Of a DNA stretch of 42,318 nt, positions 30,772 to 39,984 are shown one piece after another. Each line of letters opens with the position of its first letter. Within the stretch, counting starts at the first letter, position 1. Origin of the DNA: Collinsella sp. AM34-10 (GTDB lineage Bacteria; Actinomycetota; Coriobacteriia; Coriobacteriales; Coriobacteriaceae); NCBI RefSeq assembly GCF_003469185.1, contig NZ_QSIL01000010.1:1-42318 (forward strand). Direction: 5' to 3'. The position numbers and the translations under genes were made by a program. The notes beneath the pieces are model-generated. The model was not told the origin of the DNA. It ran no database searches and saw only the letters and a program-made list of their open reading frames with translations.

Positions 30772-31797
30772 ATGGCAGTAAAGGTTGCTATTAACGGCTT
30801 CGGTCGCATCGGTCGTCTGGCTTTCCGTCAGATGTTCGGTCATGAGGGCTCCGAGATCGTCGCTATCAACGACCTCACCTCTCCCGATATGCTCGCTTAC
30901 CTGCTGAAGTACGACTCCACGCAGGGCAACTACGCTCGCGATCACGAGGTCGTTGCTGGCGAGGATTCCATCACCGTTGACGGCAAGGAGATCAAGATCT
31001 ACAAGGAGGCCGACGCCAACAACCTGCCTTGGGGCGACCTCGACGTCGACGTCGTTCTCGAGTGCACCGGCTTCTACACCAGCAAGGCTAAGGCTCAGGC
31101 CCACATCAACGCTGGCGCCAAGAAGGTCGTCATCTCCGCTCCGGCCGGCAGCGATCTGCCCACCATCGTGTACAACGTCAACCACGAGACGCTGACCGCT
31201 GAGGACAACATCATCTCCGCTGCTTCCTGCACCACCAACTGCCTCGCCCCGATGGCCAAGGGTCTGAACGACTTCGCTCCCATCGTGTCCGGCATCATGA
31301 CCACCATTCACGCCTGGACCGGCGACCAGATGCCGCTCGACGGCCCGCAGCGCAAGGGCAACAAGCGTCGTAGCCGCGCCTGCGCCGTCAACATCGTCCC
31401 CAACACCACCGGTGCTGCCAAGGCTATCGGCCTGGTTCTCCCCGAGCTCAACGGCAAGCTCATCGGTGCCGCCCAGCGCGTCCCGACGCCGACCGGCTCC
31501 ATCACCAACCTCTACGCCGTCGTTGACAAGAAGGTCACCGTCGACGAGGTCAACGCCGCTATGAAGGCCTACGCTGCCACCATCTCCGAGACCTTCGGTT
31601 ACAACGAGGACGACATCGTCTCCACCGACATCATCGGCGAGACCCATGGCTCCATCTTCGACGCCACTCAGACCATGTGCTCTGACCTCGGCAACGGCCA
31701 GACCCTCGTTCAGGTCACCTCTTGGTACGACAACGAGAACTCTTACACCTCTCAGATGGTCCGCACCATCAAGTACTTCGAGAAGTTCGTTGCTTAA
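30772..31797 (+). CDS. gap: Glyceraldehyde-3-phosphate dehydrogenase (type I)
   Basis: Glycolytic enzyme oxidising glyceraldehyde-3-P to 1,3-bisphosphoglycerate with NAD. The 341-residue protein has the nucleotide-binding INGFGRIGR (7-15), the catalytic segment [12 protein letters not shown] with Cys153, and the C-terminal SWYDNENSY. The start has AAAGGAG at 30760-30766. Codon use is strongly biased to C-ending codons, indicating very high expression. A strong terminator follows, so most transcripts are probably monocistronic. Confidence 0.98.
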   Translation: MAVKVAINGFGRIGRLAFRQMFGHEGSEIVAINDLTSPDMLAYLLKYDSTQGNYARDHEVVAGEDSITVDGKEIKIYKEADANNLPWGDLDVDVVLECTGFYTSKAKAQAHINAGAKKVVISAPAGSDLPTIVYNVNHETLTAEDNIISAASCTTNCLAPMAKGLNDFAPIVSGIMTTIHAWTGDQMPLDGPQRKGNKRRSRACAVNIVPNTTGAAKAIGLVLPELNGKLIGAAQRVPTPTGSITNLYAVVDKKVTVDEVNAAMKAYAATISETFGYNEDDIVSTDIIGETHGSIFDATQTMCSDLGNGQTLVQVTSWYDNENSYTSQMVRTIKYFEKFVA

Positions 31798-31834
31798 TTT
31801 AGCTTTTAGCGAATAGCTCGTTGAGCGTCTAAAG

Positions 31835-31882
31835 AAGGGCGCGGCCTTATAGGGCTTACACCCTAGGGTCGCGCCCTTTTTA
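31835..31882 (+). terminator. Terminator between gap and pgk
   Basis: AAGGGCGCGGCC (31835-31846) folds with GGTCGCGCCCTT (31867-31878), with an inner TAGGG/CCCTA stem, followed by TTTTTA. It probably lowers pgk-tpiA-gpmI expression relative to gap, since I see no clear separate promoter for pgk. Confidence 0.88.
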
Positions 31883-31937
31883 TAGGAAATCGTCTGCCGT
31901 AATGGGAGGCAGACACGTACGAAAGGTAGAAGCAAAC

Positions 31938-33128
31938 ATGGCCTTTACCAAGAAGACCGTCCGCGACATCGATGTCGACGGCAAGCGCGTTCTCGTCCGC
32001 GTTGACTTCAACGTGCCTATCAAGGATGGCGTCGTTGGCGACACCACCCGTATCAAGGCTGCCCTGCCCACCATCAACTATCTCGTTGAGCACAACGCTC
32101 GCGTCATCCTCATGAGCCACCTCGGCCGTCCCGATGGCACCGGCTTCCAGCCCGAGCTGTCCCTCGAGCCCGTCGCCAAGAAGCTCGCAGAGCTCTCTGG
32201 TCTCGACGTTGCCTTTGTCGCCGACACCTACGGCGAGAAGGCTGCCGAGGCTGTCGCTGCCGTCGAGCCGGGCAAGGTCCTCGTTCTCGAGAACGTCCGC
32301 TTCGATAAGCGTGAGAAGAAGAACGATCCCGAGATCGCCAAGAAGCTCGCTTCCTATGGTGACGTCTTCGTTCTCGATGCGTTCGGCACCGCTCACCGCG
32401 CCCAGGGTTCCGTCGTGGGCCCCGCCGCTTACCTGCCCGCCGTCGCTGGCTTCCTGCTCGAGAAGGAGGTCGACACGCTGACCGGCATCTTCGCCGAGCC
32501 GGAGCGCCCCTTCGTCGCTATCGTCGGCGGTTCCAAGGTTTCCTCCAAGATCGGCGTTCTCGATCACCTCATCGACTCCGCTGACACCCTGATCATTGGT
32601 GGCGGCATGGCCTACACCTTCTTCCTGGCTCAGGGCCTGTCCGTCGGTCAGTCCCTCAAGGAAGAGGACTGGGTCGAGCGCGCCGGCGAGATGCTCAAGA
32701 AGGCCGAGGAGAAGGGCGTCAAGATCCTGCTCCCCATCGACAACCGCGTTGCCGATCACTTTGGCGAGGACGCTGTCCCCGAGGTTGTTGCTTCCGATGC
32801 TATCCCCGACGATCGTGAGGGTATGGACATCGGCCCCAAGACCGAGGAGCTCTACGCCGAGGCTGTCAAGGGCGCCAAGACCGTGTTCTGGAATGGCCCC
32901 ATGGGCGTCTTCGAGTTCGATAACTTCGCTCACGGCACCCAGGCTATCGCCGAGGCTGTCGCCGAGGCTGATTGCACCTCGATCATCGGTGGCGGCGACT
33001 CTGTCGCAGCCGTCAACAAGTTCAACCTGGCCGACAAGATGAGCTGGATCTCCACCGGTGGTGGCGCTTCCATGGAGCTCGTCGAGGGTAAGGCCCTGCC
33101 CGGAGTGGAGGCGCTTCTCGATGCCTAA
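31938..33128 (+). CDS. pgk: Phosphoglycerate kinase
   Basis: Transfers phosphate from 1,3-bisphosphoglycerate to ADP. The 396-residue protein shows RVDFNVP, SHLGRPDG, WNGPMGVFE and the nucleotide loop GGGDSVAAVNKF, all standard. The ATG at 31938 has GAAAGG upstream. A 7-bp hairpin (GTCTGCC, 31892-31898, with GGCAGAC, 31908-31914) sits in its leader. Codon bias is as strong as in gap. The stop overlaps the tpiA start by 8 bp. Confidence 0.98.
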   Translation: MAFTKKTVRDIDVDGKRVLVRVDFNVPIKDGVVGDTTRIKAALPTINYLVEHNARVILMSHLGRPDGTGFQPELSLEPVAKKLAELSGLDVAFVADTYGEKAAEAVAAVEPGKVLVLENVRFDKREKKNDPEIAKKLASYGDVFVLDAFGTAHRAQGSVVGPAAYLPAVAGFLLEKEVDTLTGIFAEPERPFVAIVGGSKVSSKIGVLDHLIDSADTLIIGGGMAYTFFLAQGLSVGQSLKEEDWVERAGEMLKKAEEKGVKILLPIDNRVADHFGEDAVPEVVASDAIPDDREGMDIGPKTEELYAEAVKGAKTVFWNGPMGVFEFDNFAHGTQAIAEAVAEADCTSIIGGGDSVAAVNKFNLADKMSWISTGGGASMELVEGKALPGVEALLDA

Positions 33129-33888
33129 TCGCACCCTTCTTATCGCTGGTAACTGGAAGATGAACAACGACGTCGCCGAGGCCGCCAAGCTCGCCGACGA
33201 GCTGGCTCAGGCTCTGCCCGAGGTTCCGGCTGGCGTCGAGGTGCTCGTCTGCCCTCCGACCATCGACATCACCACGGTTCATGACCGTATTCAGGCTGCC
33301 CCCATCGCCCTCGGTGCACAGAACGTGTACTGGGAGGCCAAGGGTGCCTTCACCGGTGAGTCCTCTTGCGACATGCTCAAATCCGCTGGCTGCACCTACT
33401 GCATCATCGGTCACTCCGAGCGTCGTGACTACTTCCACGAGACCGACGAGGATCAGAACAAGAAGGCCAAGGCCCTCGTCGCCGCCGGTCTTGTTCCCGT
33501 CTTCTGCTGCGGTGAGTCCCTTGAGGTCCGCGAGGCCGGCACCTATGTCGAGCACGTCGTGAACCAGGTCAAGGCCGGCCTTGCTGGTCTTGAGATCACC
33601 TGCCCCAAGCAGGTCGTCGTCGCCTACGAGCCCATCTGGGCCATCGGCACCGGCAAGACCGCTACCGCCGAGGACGCTCAGGAGGTCTGCGGCGCTATCC
33701 GTGAGACCCTTAAGGAGATGTTCGGTGAGGAGCTCGCCGACGGCATCCGTGTCCTGTACGGTGGTTCCGCTAAGCCCGGCAACATTGCCGAGCTCGTCGC
33801 CAAGCCCGACGTTGACGGCGCCCTCGTGGGCGGCGCTTCGCTCAAGGCTGCCGACTTCGCTTCTATGGTCGTCAAGGCAGGCGAGTAG
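33121..33888 (+). CDS. tpiA: Triosephosphate isomerase
   Basis: Interconverts dihydroxyacetone phosphate and glyceraldehyde-3-P. The 255-residue TIM barrel has all catalytic residues: Lys13 in GNWKMN, His98 in IIGHSERR and Glu170 in AYEPIWAIGTG, plus the phosphate loop YGGSAKPGN. It starts inside the end of pgk (ATGCCTAA overlap), with GGAGG upstream, and is followed after 5 bp by gpmI. Confidence 0.98.
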   Translation: MPNRTLLIAGNWKMNNDVAEAAKLADELAQALPEVPAGVEVLVCPPTIDITTVHDRIQAAPIALGAQNVYWEAKGAFTGESSCDMLKSAGCTYCIIGHSERRDYFHETDEDQNKKAKALVAAGLVPVFCCGESLEVREAGTYVEHVVNQVKAGLAGLEITCPKQVVVAYEPIWAIGTGKTATAEDAQEVCGAIRETLKEMFGEELADGIRVLYGGSAKPGNIAELVAKPDVDGALVGGASLKAADFASMVVKAGE

Positions 33889-33893
33889 GACAT

Positions 33894-35447
33894 ATGGCAC
33901 AGCGTCATCTTCCTGCACTCCTGATCATCATGGATGGTTGCGGCCTGGCTCCGGCCGATGGCGAGAACGCCGTCGCCGCTGCCAAGACGCCCTTCCTCGA
34001 TAGCCTGTACGAGAAGTACCCCCACACCACGCTCGGCGCTTCGGGCGAGGACGTGGGTCTTCCCGATGGCCAGATGGGCAACTCCGAGGTGGGTCACCTC
34101 AACATCGGTGCCGGCCGCATCGTGTTCCAGGAGCTTTCGCGCATCAACAATGCCATCAAGGACGGCTCCATCGCCAAGAACGAGGTTTTCGTCAAGGCTA
34201 TGGACGATGTCAAGGCCGACGGCAAGACCCTTCACCTCATGGGCCTTATGAGCCCTGGCGGTGTTCATTCTCACATGAACCACGTCGAGGCTCTGGTCAA
34301 GATGGCTGCCGAGCACGGTGTCAAGACCGTTCGCGTCCACGCCTTCATGGATGGCCGCGACGTTGACCCGCAGTCCGGTGCTGGCTACATGAGCGAGTTC
34401 TGCGCCTTCCTGGCTAAGATCTCCGAGGAGACCGGTTGCGACGCTCGCGTTGCCACCGTTTCGGGCCGTTATTGGGCCATGGACCGCGATAACCGTTGGG
34501 AGCGCATCCAGCGTGCCTACGATGTCATGGTCAACGCGTCCGATGCCGATACCGACCCCGTGGCCGGTATCAAGGCCTACTACGAGAAGGATCCGCGCGG
34601 CGATGAGTTCGTCGAGCCCTTCGCTGCCCACAACGAGGGCATCCACGAGGGCGACGCGGCCATCTTCTTCAACTTCCGTCCCGACCGCGCTCGTCAGATG
34701 ACCCGCGTGTTCACGGACAAGGAGTTCGACGGCTTCGAGCGCGAGCAGATCAAGCTTTCGCACTTTGTGACGATGACCGAGTACGATCCGACGTTTGACG
34801 TCGAGGTCGCCTTCCCCAAGACGTTCCCCGAGAACGTCCTGGCCGACGTTATCGCCGCCAATGGCCTGAAGCAGCTGCACACCGCCGAGACCGAGAAGTA
34901 CGCCCACGTGACGTTCTTCCTCAACGGCGGCATCGAGGAGCCCAAGGAGGGCGAGGAGCGCGTGCTCGTCGCTTCTCCCAAGGTCGCTACCTACGATCTG
35001 CAGCCCGAGATGAGCGCTCCCGAGGTTACCGAGAAGCTCGTCGCCGCAATCAACGAGGATCGCGCTGATTTCTACATCGTGAACTTCGCGAACTGCGACA
35101 TGGTTGGTCACACCGGTGTCTTCGACGCCGCCGTTAAGGCCGTCGAGGCTGTTGACGATGCTTTGTCCAAGGTTGTCCCGGCGATTCTCGCCAAGGGTGG
35201 CTTTGCGCTGATTACCGCCGACCATGGCAACGCCGATCACATGTTTGACGTTGCTTCCGACGGTTCCAAGCATCCGTTTACGGCTCACACCACCAACCGC
35301 GTGCCGTTCATCATCGTTGATGATAAGGCCAAGCTCACCGGTATCGAGGACGGCCGTCTTTCGGATATCGCTCCGACCATGCTCACCATGGCTGGTATTG
35401 AGCCTTCCGCCGAGATGACGGGTCGCGTGCTCGCCACCGAGGCCTAA
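33894..35447 (+). CDS. gpmI: 2,3-bisphosphoglycerate-independent phosphoglycerate mutase
   Basis: Metal-dependent mutase converting 3- to 2-phosphoglycerate, 517 residues, of the alkaline-phosphatase superfamily. It shows the metal ligand Asp14 in IIMDGCGL, the phosphorylated Ser64 in GQMGNSEVGHLNIGAG and the second metal cluster GHTGVFDA and TADHGNADHM. The length fits GpmI and excludes the cofactor-dependent GpmA. TAGGA directly precedes the ATG at 33894. Its place between tpiA and secG resembles glycolytic operons of Firmicutes rather than most actinobacteria. Confidence 0.97.
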   Translation: MAQRHLPALLIIMDGCGLAPADGENAVAAAKTPFLDSLYEKYPHTTLGASGEDVGLPDGQMGNSEVGHLNIGAGRIVFQELSRINNAIKDGSIAKNEVFVKAMDDVKADGKTLHLMGLMSPGGVHSHMNHVEALVKMAAEHGVKTVRVHAFMDGRDVDPQSGAGYMSEFCAFLAKISEETGCDARVATVSGRYWAMDRDNRWERIQRAYDVMVNASDADTDPVAGIKAYYEKDPRGDEFVEPFAAHNEGIHEGDAAIFFNFRPDRARQMTRVFTDKEFDGFEREQIKLSHFVTMTEYDPTFDVEVAFPKTFPENVLADVIAANGLKQLHTAETEKYAHVTFFLNGGIEEPKEGEERVLVASPKVATYDLQPEMSAPEVTEKLVAAINEDRADFYIVNFANCDMVGHTGVFDAAVKAVEAVDDALSKVVPAILAKGGFALITADHGNADHMFDVASDGSKHPFTAHTTNRVPFIIVDDKAKLTGIEDGRLSDIAPTMLTMAGIEPSAEMTGRVLATEA

Positions 35448-35472
35448 TAGAAAACAAATACCGTTTTCTAGT

Positions 35473-35509
35473 AAGGGGGTTGTCCACAACCGGACGACCC
35501 CCTTTTTTG
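35473..35509 (+). terminator. Terminator of the pgk-tpiA-gpmI unit
   Basis: A 13-bp stem with one G-U pair (AAGGGGGTTGTCC, 35473-35485, with GGACGACCCCCTT, 35492-35504) runs into six T. A smaller hairpin (TAGAAAAC, 35448-35455, with GTTTTCTA, 35463-35470) precedes it. Confidence 0.93.
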
Positions 35510-35567
35510 GTATTTCTGCCATTTCTACCCCGTCCCTAAATGGCAGGTGGGGGAGTGTTGAAGGTTG

Positions 35568-35576
35568 TGGTACAGT
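35568..35576 (+). promoter_or_regulatory. Candidate extended -10 for secG
   Basis: TGGTACAGT fits the TGnTAnnnT pattern of an extended -10 and lies 37 bp before the start codon, downstream of the gpmI terminator. No good -35 is seen. Confidence 0.4.
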
Positions 35577-35612
35577 ACTGGAGTTTGAGTTGTTCTATTA
35601 AGGAGCTTATCT

Positions 35613-35867
35613 ATGGGTCCGTTCCAGATTCTTCTGTTTGTCGTTTGGGCTGTTTCTGCCGTGGCGCTGACGATTCTCGTTCTGATGCATTCCGGTAAGG
35701 GCACCGGCGTTTCGGATATGATCGCTAGCTCGCTGTATAACTCCAGCTCTGCCACGGGCGTCATGGAGCAGAACCTCGATCGCCTGACGGTAATTATGGC
35801 CGTCGTTTTTGCCGTGTGTGTCGTTCTGTGCATGTTCTTCTTCCCGCAGGGTATCGTCGGCTACTAA
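35613..35867 (+). CDS. secG: SecG subunit of the protein translocase
   Basis: Small membrane subunit that assists SecYE-dependent export. The 84-residue protein has two hydrophobic helices (about 3-25 and 58-78) around the conserved cytoplasmic loop LMHSGKGTGVSDM and NLDRLT, the SecG signature. AAGGAG lies 7 nt before the ATG. It is monocistronic between two terminators, and its position after tpiA (and gpmI here) is a conserved feature of actinobacterial genomes. Confidence 0.95.
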   Translation: MGPFQILLFVVWAVSAVALTILVLMHSGKGTGVSDMIASSLYNSSSATGVMEQNLDRLTVIMAVVFAVCVVLCMFFFPQGIVGY

Positions 35868-35890
35868 GCATCGGCGTATATACGTTTGTA

Positions 35891-35919
35891 AAGGGTCCCG
35901 CATGTGCGGGGCCCTTTTT
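35891..35919 (+). terminator. Terminator of secG
   Basis: An 11-bp stem with one G-U pair (AAGGGTCCCGC, 35891-35901, with GCGGGGCCCTT, 35906-35916) has an ATGT loop and runs into five T. Confidence 0.93.
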
Positions 35920-36032
35920 GTTTACAGACTTGTAACAGAGTCAAAATATCCCCACATACTTCGCCCAACTAAAGAAATTCTCGACCGTTAACCGGAATTA
36001 GCCCCAAATCGTGCATAAAATGCGCTACTGTA

Positions 36033-36061
36033 TTGCAAAACGTTGGTCTGTTGTGCATAAC
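36033..36061 (+). promoter_or_regulatory. Candidate promoter of the opp operon
   Basis: TTGCAA (36033-36038) and CATAAC (36056-36061) are exactly 17 nt apart, each matching four of six consensus positions, about 100 bp before oppA. The rest of 35920-36160 shows no gene. Confidence 0.45.
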
Positions 36062-36160
36062 CAGCCATAGCAGCGGGCGGCGTTTTGATGGTTCGGATCG
36101 GATTGTCTCGACATATGTCCGACTGAACATTTCTTTGTCCTATCTCATAAGGAGGATGGC

Positions 36161-37837
36161 ATGGCTGATTCTATGTTCCACCAGCCCGTTATGGGTCGTC
36201 GCGCCTTTGTCGGCGGTACCCTTGCTGCGAGCTCCATGGCTTTTCTTGCCGCATGCGGCAAGAAGGGCGGCGACACTTCCGGTTCTGAGTCCGGTTCGAC
36301 GCTGAACTTCTACATCAACAACCCGGTCTGCATCGACCCCTACAACGTCCAGGAGGATCAGGGCACTCAGGTCGAGTACCAGCTCTTCGACGCTCTGACG
36401 GAGTACGACCCCGAGAAGGGCGAGATCGTTCCGCTGGCTTGCGAGTCCTTTGAGGCTAACGACGACGCCACCGAGTTCACCTTCAAGATCAAGAAGGCTA
36501 AGTTCCACAACGGTGACGACGTTACCTCCAAGTCCTTCAAGCTCGGTTGGGAGCGTCTAGTCAACACCAAGTCGGCCATCGCCACCGAGTATGGTCCTTC
36601 CGAGGTCTCCTATCACCTTTCCATGGTTGAGGGCTATGACGATCTGCTTGCCGGCAACGCTACCGAGCTCAGCGGTGTTACCTGCCCCGACGATGAGACC
36701 CTCGTCGTCAAGCTGTCTTCCGCTTACGCCGACTTCCCCTTCGTCGCCTCTCACCCGGCTCTGTCCCCGGTTCCCGAGTGCGCCGAGTCCGATGTCAAGA
36801 GCTTCTACCTTGCCCCGGTCGGTAACGGCCCGTTCATGATGGACGGTAAGTGGGAGGATGGCCAGGAGATCAACCTCAAGAAGTTTGACGATTACTATGG
36901 CGACAAGGCCAAGATCGATGGCATCCACTTCCAGGTCATCAAGGACATGGAGACCGCTTACAAGGAGTTCCAGGCCGGTAACCTCGATGTCTGCGACGTT
37001 CCCGTTGCTCAGATCGACGCCGCCAAGAAGGACCGTGGCGAGTCCAAGGACGGCTACACCATGGGTGACGGCGAGCATATGCTGCTCGGTGCCGAGCCTT
37101 CCACGTACTATCTGACCTGCAACACCACGGCCGAGCCGTTCAATAACGCCGACCTGCGCAAGGGCATCTCCCTGGCCATCAACCGTGAGGCCATCTGCAA
37201 GACCATCTACAAGGGTACCCGTACCCCCGCCGACGGTATTGTTCCTCCGGGAATCGCCGGCTACAAGGAGGGCGCATGGGAGTTCTGCGCCTATGACGTC
37301 GACAAGGCTAACGAGTACCTCGACAAAGTCGCTCCCGCTGGCGCTAACGGCGATCGTGGCATTAGCGTGACCCTTTCCTACAACCAGGACGGTGGTCACA
37401 AGGAGATCATGGAGTCCATCATCGGCGACCTCGCCAAGGTTGGCGTTACCGCTGTCTCCGATACCCCTGAGTGGTCTGCCCTGCTCGAGCAGTATCAGAA
37501 CTTCAACTATCAGTTCGGCCGTCTGGGCTGGATCGCCGATTACCCGATCATGGACAACTTCCTGTACCCGCTGTTCCACTCCGACTCCCTCGGTGGCGAC
37601 AACCGCTCCGGTTACAGCAACCCCGAGTTCGATGCCAAGGTCGACGAGGCCCGCACCACGGTTGATGACGAGGAGCGCATCGCCAAGATGCGGGAGGCCG
37701 ACGCCATGGTCGCTGCCGACTGCCCGGTCATCCCGGTGATGTTCTACACGCACACCATCGCTGGCTCTGACCGCGTCAAGCATCTCTATGTTGATCCGCA
37801 GAAGCACGCCGATCTGGGTACCGCCGAGCTCGCCTAA
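36161..37837 (+). CDS. oppA: Oligopeptide-binding lipoprotein
   Basis: Extracellular binding protein of the DppA/OppA family, 558 residues. The N-terminus has a twin-arginine-like GRRAFVGGT (12-20), a hydrophobic stretch and a lipobox LAAC giving a lipidated Cys32, followed by a Gly/Ser linker. The ATG has AAGGAGGA upstream. Codon bias indicates strong expression. The complete downstream oppBCDF set supports peptide import, probably as an amino-acid source for an asaccharolytic or mixed fermenter; peptide length preference cannot be predicted. It is only distantly related to the binding protein of the nan operon. Confidence 0.9.
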   Translation: MADSMFHQPVMGRRAFVGGTLAASSMAFLAACGKKGGDTSGSESGSTLNFYINNPVCIDPYNVQEDQGTQVEYQLFDALTEYDPEKGEIVPLACESFEANDDATEFTFKIKKAKFHNGDDVTSKSFKLGWERLVNTKSAIATEYGPSEVSYHLSMVEGYDDLLAGNATELSGVTCPDDETLVVKLSSAYADFPFVASHPALSPVPECAESDVKSFYLAPVGNGPFMMDGKWEDGQEINLKKFDDYYGDKAKIDGIHFQVIKDMETAYKEFQAGNLDVCDVPVAQIDAAKKDRGESKDGYTMGDGEHMLLGAEPSTYYLTCNTTAEPFNNADLRKGISLAINREAICKTIYKGTRTPADGIVPPGIAGYKEGAWEFCAYDVDKANEYLDKVAPAGANGDRGISVTLSYNQDGGHKEIMESIIGDLAKVGVTAVSDTPEWSALLEQYQNFNYQFGRLGWIADYPIMDNFLYPLFHSDSLGGDNRSGYSNPEFDAKVDEARTTVDDEERIAKMREADAMVAADCPVIPVMFYTHTIAGSDRVKHLYVDPQKHADLGTAELA

Positions 37838-37934
37838 GGGTTTTGCAGCTTCCGTGAGGGTCAAGTATTTACGTAGACCTCATGGGAAACATACAGTTCT
37901 CCCTAACCTGGGGTAAACTGGCTGATGGTAATTT

Positions 37935-37964
37935 TGGGATGCCGGTCTGGCGATCGGCATCCCA
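37935..37964 (+). terminator. Intercistronic hairpin between oppA and oppB
   Basis: A perfect 10-bp stem (TGGGATGCCG, 37935-37944, with CGGCATCCCA, 37955-37964) with a 10-nt loop lacks a proper T-run. As in the nan operon it follows the binding-protein gene, consistent with a partial terminator or mRNA stabiliser that gives excess binding protein. Confidence 0.7.
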
Positions 37965-37994
37965 TTTAGGTTAATCCCTAGATAGGGGAGTGGT

Positions 37995-39032
37995 ATGGGT
38001 AAGTACATCGTTAAACGTGTGCTTCAGTTCATCCCGGTGTTTTTGGGCGTTACGCTGATTCTGTTCGCCCTCCAGAATATCGTGCCGGGAGATCCGATCA
38101 AGCTGATCGGTGGAGACAAGGCTCTGTCCCCCGAGGTGGAGCTTCAGCTTCGCGTTCGCTATCACCTGGTCCAGACGGACGAGGACGGCAACGCGATCCT
38201 TGACGAGAACGGCGACCCCGTTCAAACGTCGCTCGTGGACCGTTACTTGTATTACATGAACGGCCTGCTTCATGGCGATCTGGGCAATTCGTACCAGCGC
38301 AAGCTGCCGGTTACGGAAATCTTTGCCCAGAAGTATCCGTATACGGTCAAACTTGCCGCGTGCGCCATCGTGCTCGAGGCAATCATGGGTATCGGTGCGG
38401 GTATCATTTCGGCGGTTAAGCGTTATTCCTTCTGGGATATTTTGGTAACGCTCACCACGTCGATTCTCGTTGCCGTCCCAGCCTTCTGGCTCGGTATGTT
38501 GCTGCAGCTGTTCTTTGGCGTCATTCTCAAGGACGCCACGGGCGGTGCATTCTCCATGCCGATCTCGGGTGCCGGCGGTTCCAGCTCTCAGTATCAGGAT
38601 TGGATGCACTATGTGCTTCCGACCATTACGCTGGCTTCGGTTTCGACCGCTTATGCCGCCCGCATTATGCGCTCGCAGCTGCTTGACGTCATGAACCAGG
38701 ATTACATCCGTACGGCAAAGGCCAAGGGTCTCTCCAATCGCGCGATCATTATCAAGCATGCGCTTAAGAATGCACTCATCCCCGTCGTTACCTATATTGG
38801 TGTCGACTTCGGCGGCATGCTTTCGGGCGCCATCCTGACCGAGACGGTCTTTAACTGGCCCGGCATCGGCTTCGAGGTCTACCGCGCCATTAGCATGCGC
38901 GACTGGCCCATCGTTATGGGCGGCGTTACGCTCATTGTTGTCGTCGTTATGGTGATCAACCTGCTCGTCGACATTAGCTATGCATTCCTCGACCCGCGCA
39001 TCCGCCTTGGCGGTCCGTCGGATAAGGCCTAA
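37995..39032 (+). CDS. oppB: Oligopeptide ABC transporter permease OppB
   Basis: Membrane subunit of 345 residues with about six helices and the cytoplasmic coupling loop DYIRTAKAKGLSNRAIIIKH. A long extracytoplasmic loop after the first helix (containing DEDGNAILDENGDPVQT) is typical of OppB-type rather than DppB-type proteins. AGGGGAG lies 4-5 nt before the ATG and partly pairs with the adjacent TCCCTA, so the ribosome site may be weakly masked. The next gene follows after 14 bp. Confidence 0.92.
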   Translation: MGKYIVKRVLQFIPVFLGVTLILFALQNIVPGDPIKLIGGDKALSPEVELQLRVRYHLVQTDEDGNAILDENGDPVQTSLVDRYLYYMNGLLHGDLGNSYQRKLPVTEIFAQKYPYTVKLAACAIVLEAIMGIGAGIISAVKRYSFWDILVTLTTSILVAVPAFWLGMLLQLFFGVILKDATGGAFSMPISGAGGSSSQYQDWMHYVLPTITLASVSTAYAARIMRSQLLDVMNQDYIRTAKAKGLSNRAIIIKHALKNALIPVVTYIGVDFGGMLSGAILTETVFNWPGIGFEVYRAISMRDWPIVMGGVTLIVVVVMVINLLVDISYAFLDPRIRLGGPSDKA

Positions 39033-39046
39033 GGGAGGTACGTCTC

Positions 39047-39982
39047 ATGCAGGAAACTGATTCTCAGTCTCAGGAGCAGGCTACCGCCACCAAGGCCGCA
39101 TCTGCTCCCGCCAAGTCCCGCACGCTGTGGGGCGACGCTTTTAAGCGTCTTCGTAAGAACAAGCTCGCCGTTATCGGTGTCTGCTGGATCATCATCGTTG
39201 TTGTGGTCGCCCTGACCGCCGATCTGTGGGCTAAGCCCTGGCTCGGCTCTCCTACGGCTTCTGACTCGACGACCATGGCCGAGACTTCGCTGCTGGCTCC
39301 GTGTGCCGAGCACCCGTTTGGCACCGACTCTCTTGGTCGTGACATTCTCGTCCGTGTTATCTACGGTGCACGCGTTTCGCTTTCCGTCGGTATTATGGCC
39401 ACCGCCATCTCCACGGTGATCGGTCTGGTCATGGGCGCCCTGGCCGGTTTCTATGGCGGCATCTGGGATACGATCATCATGCGCTGTGCGGACATCTTCC
39501 TGGCGTTCCCGTACGTGCTGTTCGTTGTTGCCATGATTGCCGTTATCGGTCGTGGTCTTCAGAATGTCTTTATCGCCATCGGCATTCTCGGCTGGCCTTC
39601 GATTGCGCGCGTCTTCCGATCCGCGATCCTGACGGTCAAAGAGAACGACTATGTTGACGCCGCTCGCGCTATGGGTGCATCCGATGCGCGTATCGTTATG
39701 CGCCATATCTTCCCGAACTCCGTTGCTTCTATCGTGGTCTATGCGACCATGAACATTGGTGGCGCTATTCTGACCGAGTCTGCCCTGTCCTTCCTCGGTA
39801 TGGGCGTTATTCCGCCTACGCCTTCGTGGGGCTCTATGATTCAGGACGGTCAGCAGTATCTTCTGACTGCTCCCTGGATGATGATCATGCCCGGTCTGGC
39901 AATTCTCTCGACGGTGCTCGCCTTCACCCTGTTGGGTGACGGTCTGCGCGACGCCCTCGACGTCAAGATGAAGGACGCATAA
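39047..39982 (+). CDS. oppC: Oligopeptide ABC transporter permease OppC
   Basis: Second membrane subunit, 311 residues. It has a charged cytoplasmic N-terminus, the OppC-type segment HPFGTDSLGRDILVRVIYGA after the first helix, and the coupling loop DYVDAARAMGASDARIVMRH. GGGAGGT lies 7 nt before the ATG. Unlike its counterpart in the nan operon it ends as a permease and is not fused to an ATPase. The ATPase gene starts 3 nt after its stop. Confidence 0.93.
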   Translation: MQETDSQSQEQATATKAASAPAKSRTLWGDAFKRLRKNKLAVIGVCWIIIVVVVALTADLWAKPWLGSPTASDSTTMAETSLLAPCAEHPFGTDSLGRDILVRVIYGARVSLSVGIMATAISTVIGLVMGALAGFYGGIWDTIIMRCADIFLAFPYVLFVVAMIAVIGRGLQNVFIAIGILGWPSIARVFRSAILTVKENDYVDAARAMGASDARIVMRHIFPNSVASIVVYATMNIGGAILTESALSFLGMGVIPPTPSWGSMIQDGQQYLLTAPWMMIMPGLAILSTVLAFTLLGDGLRDALDVKMKDA

Positions 39983-39984
39983 GG

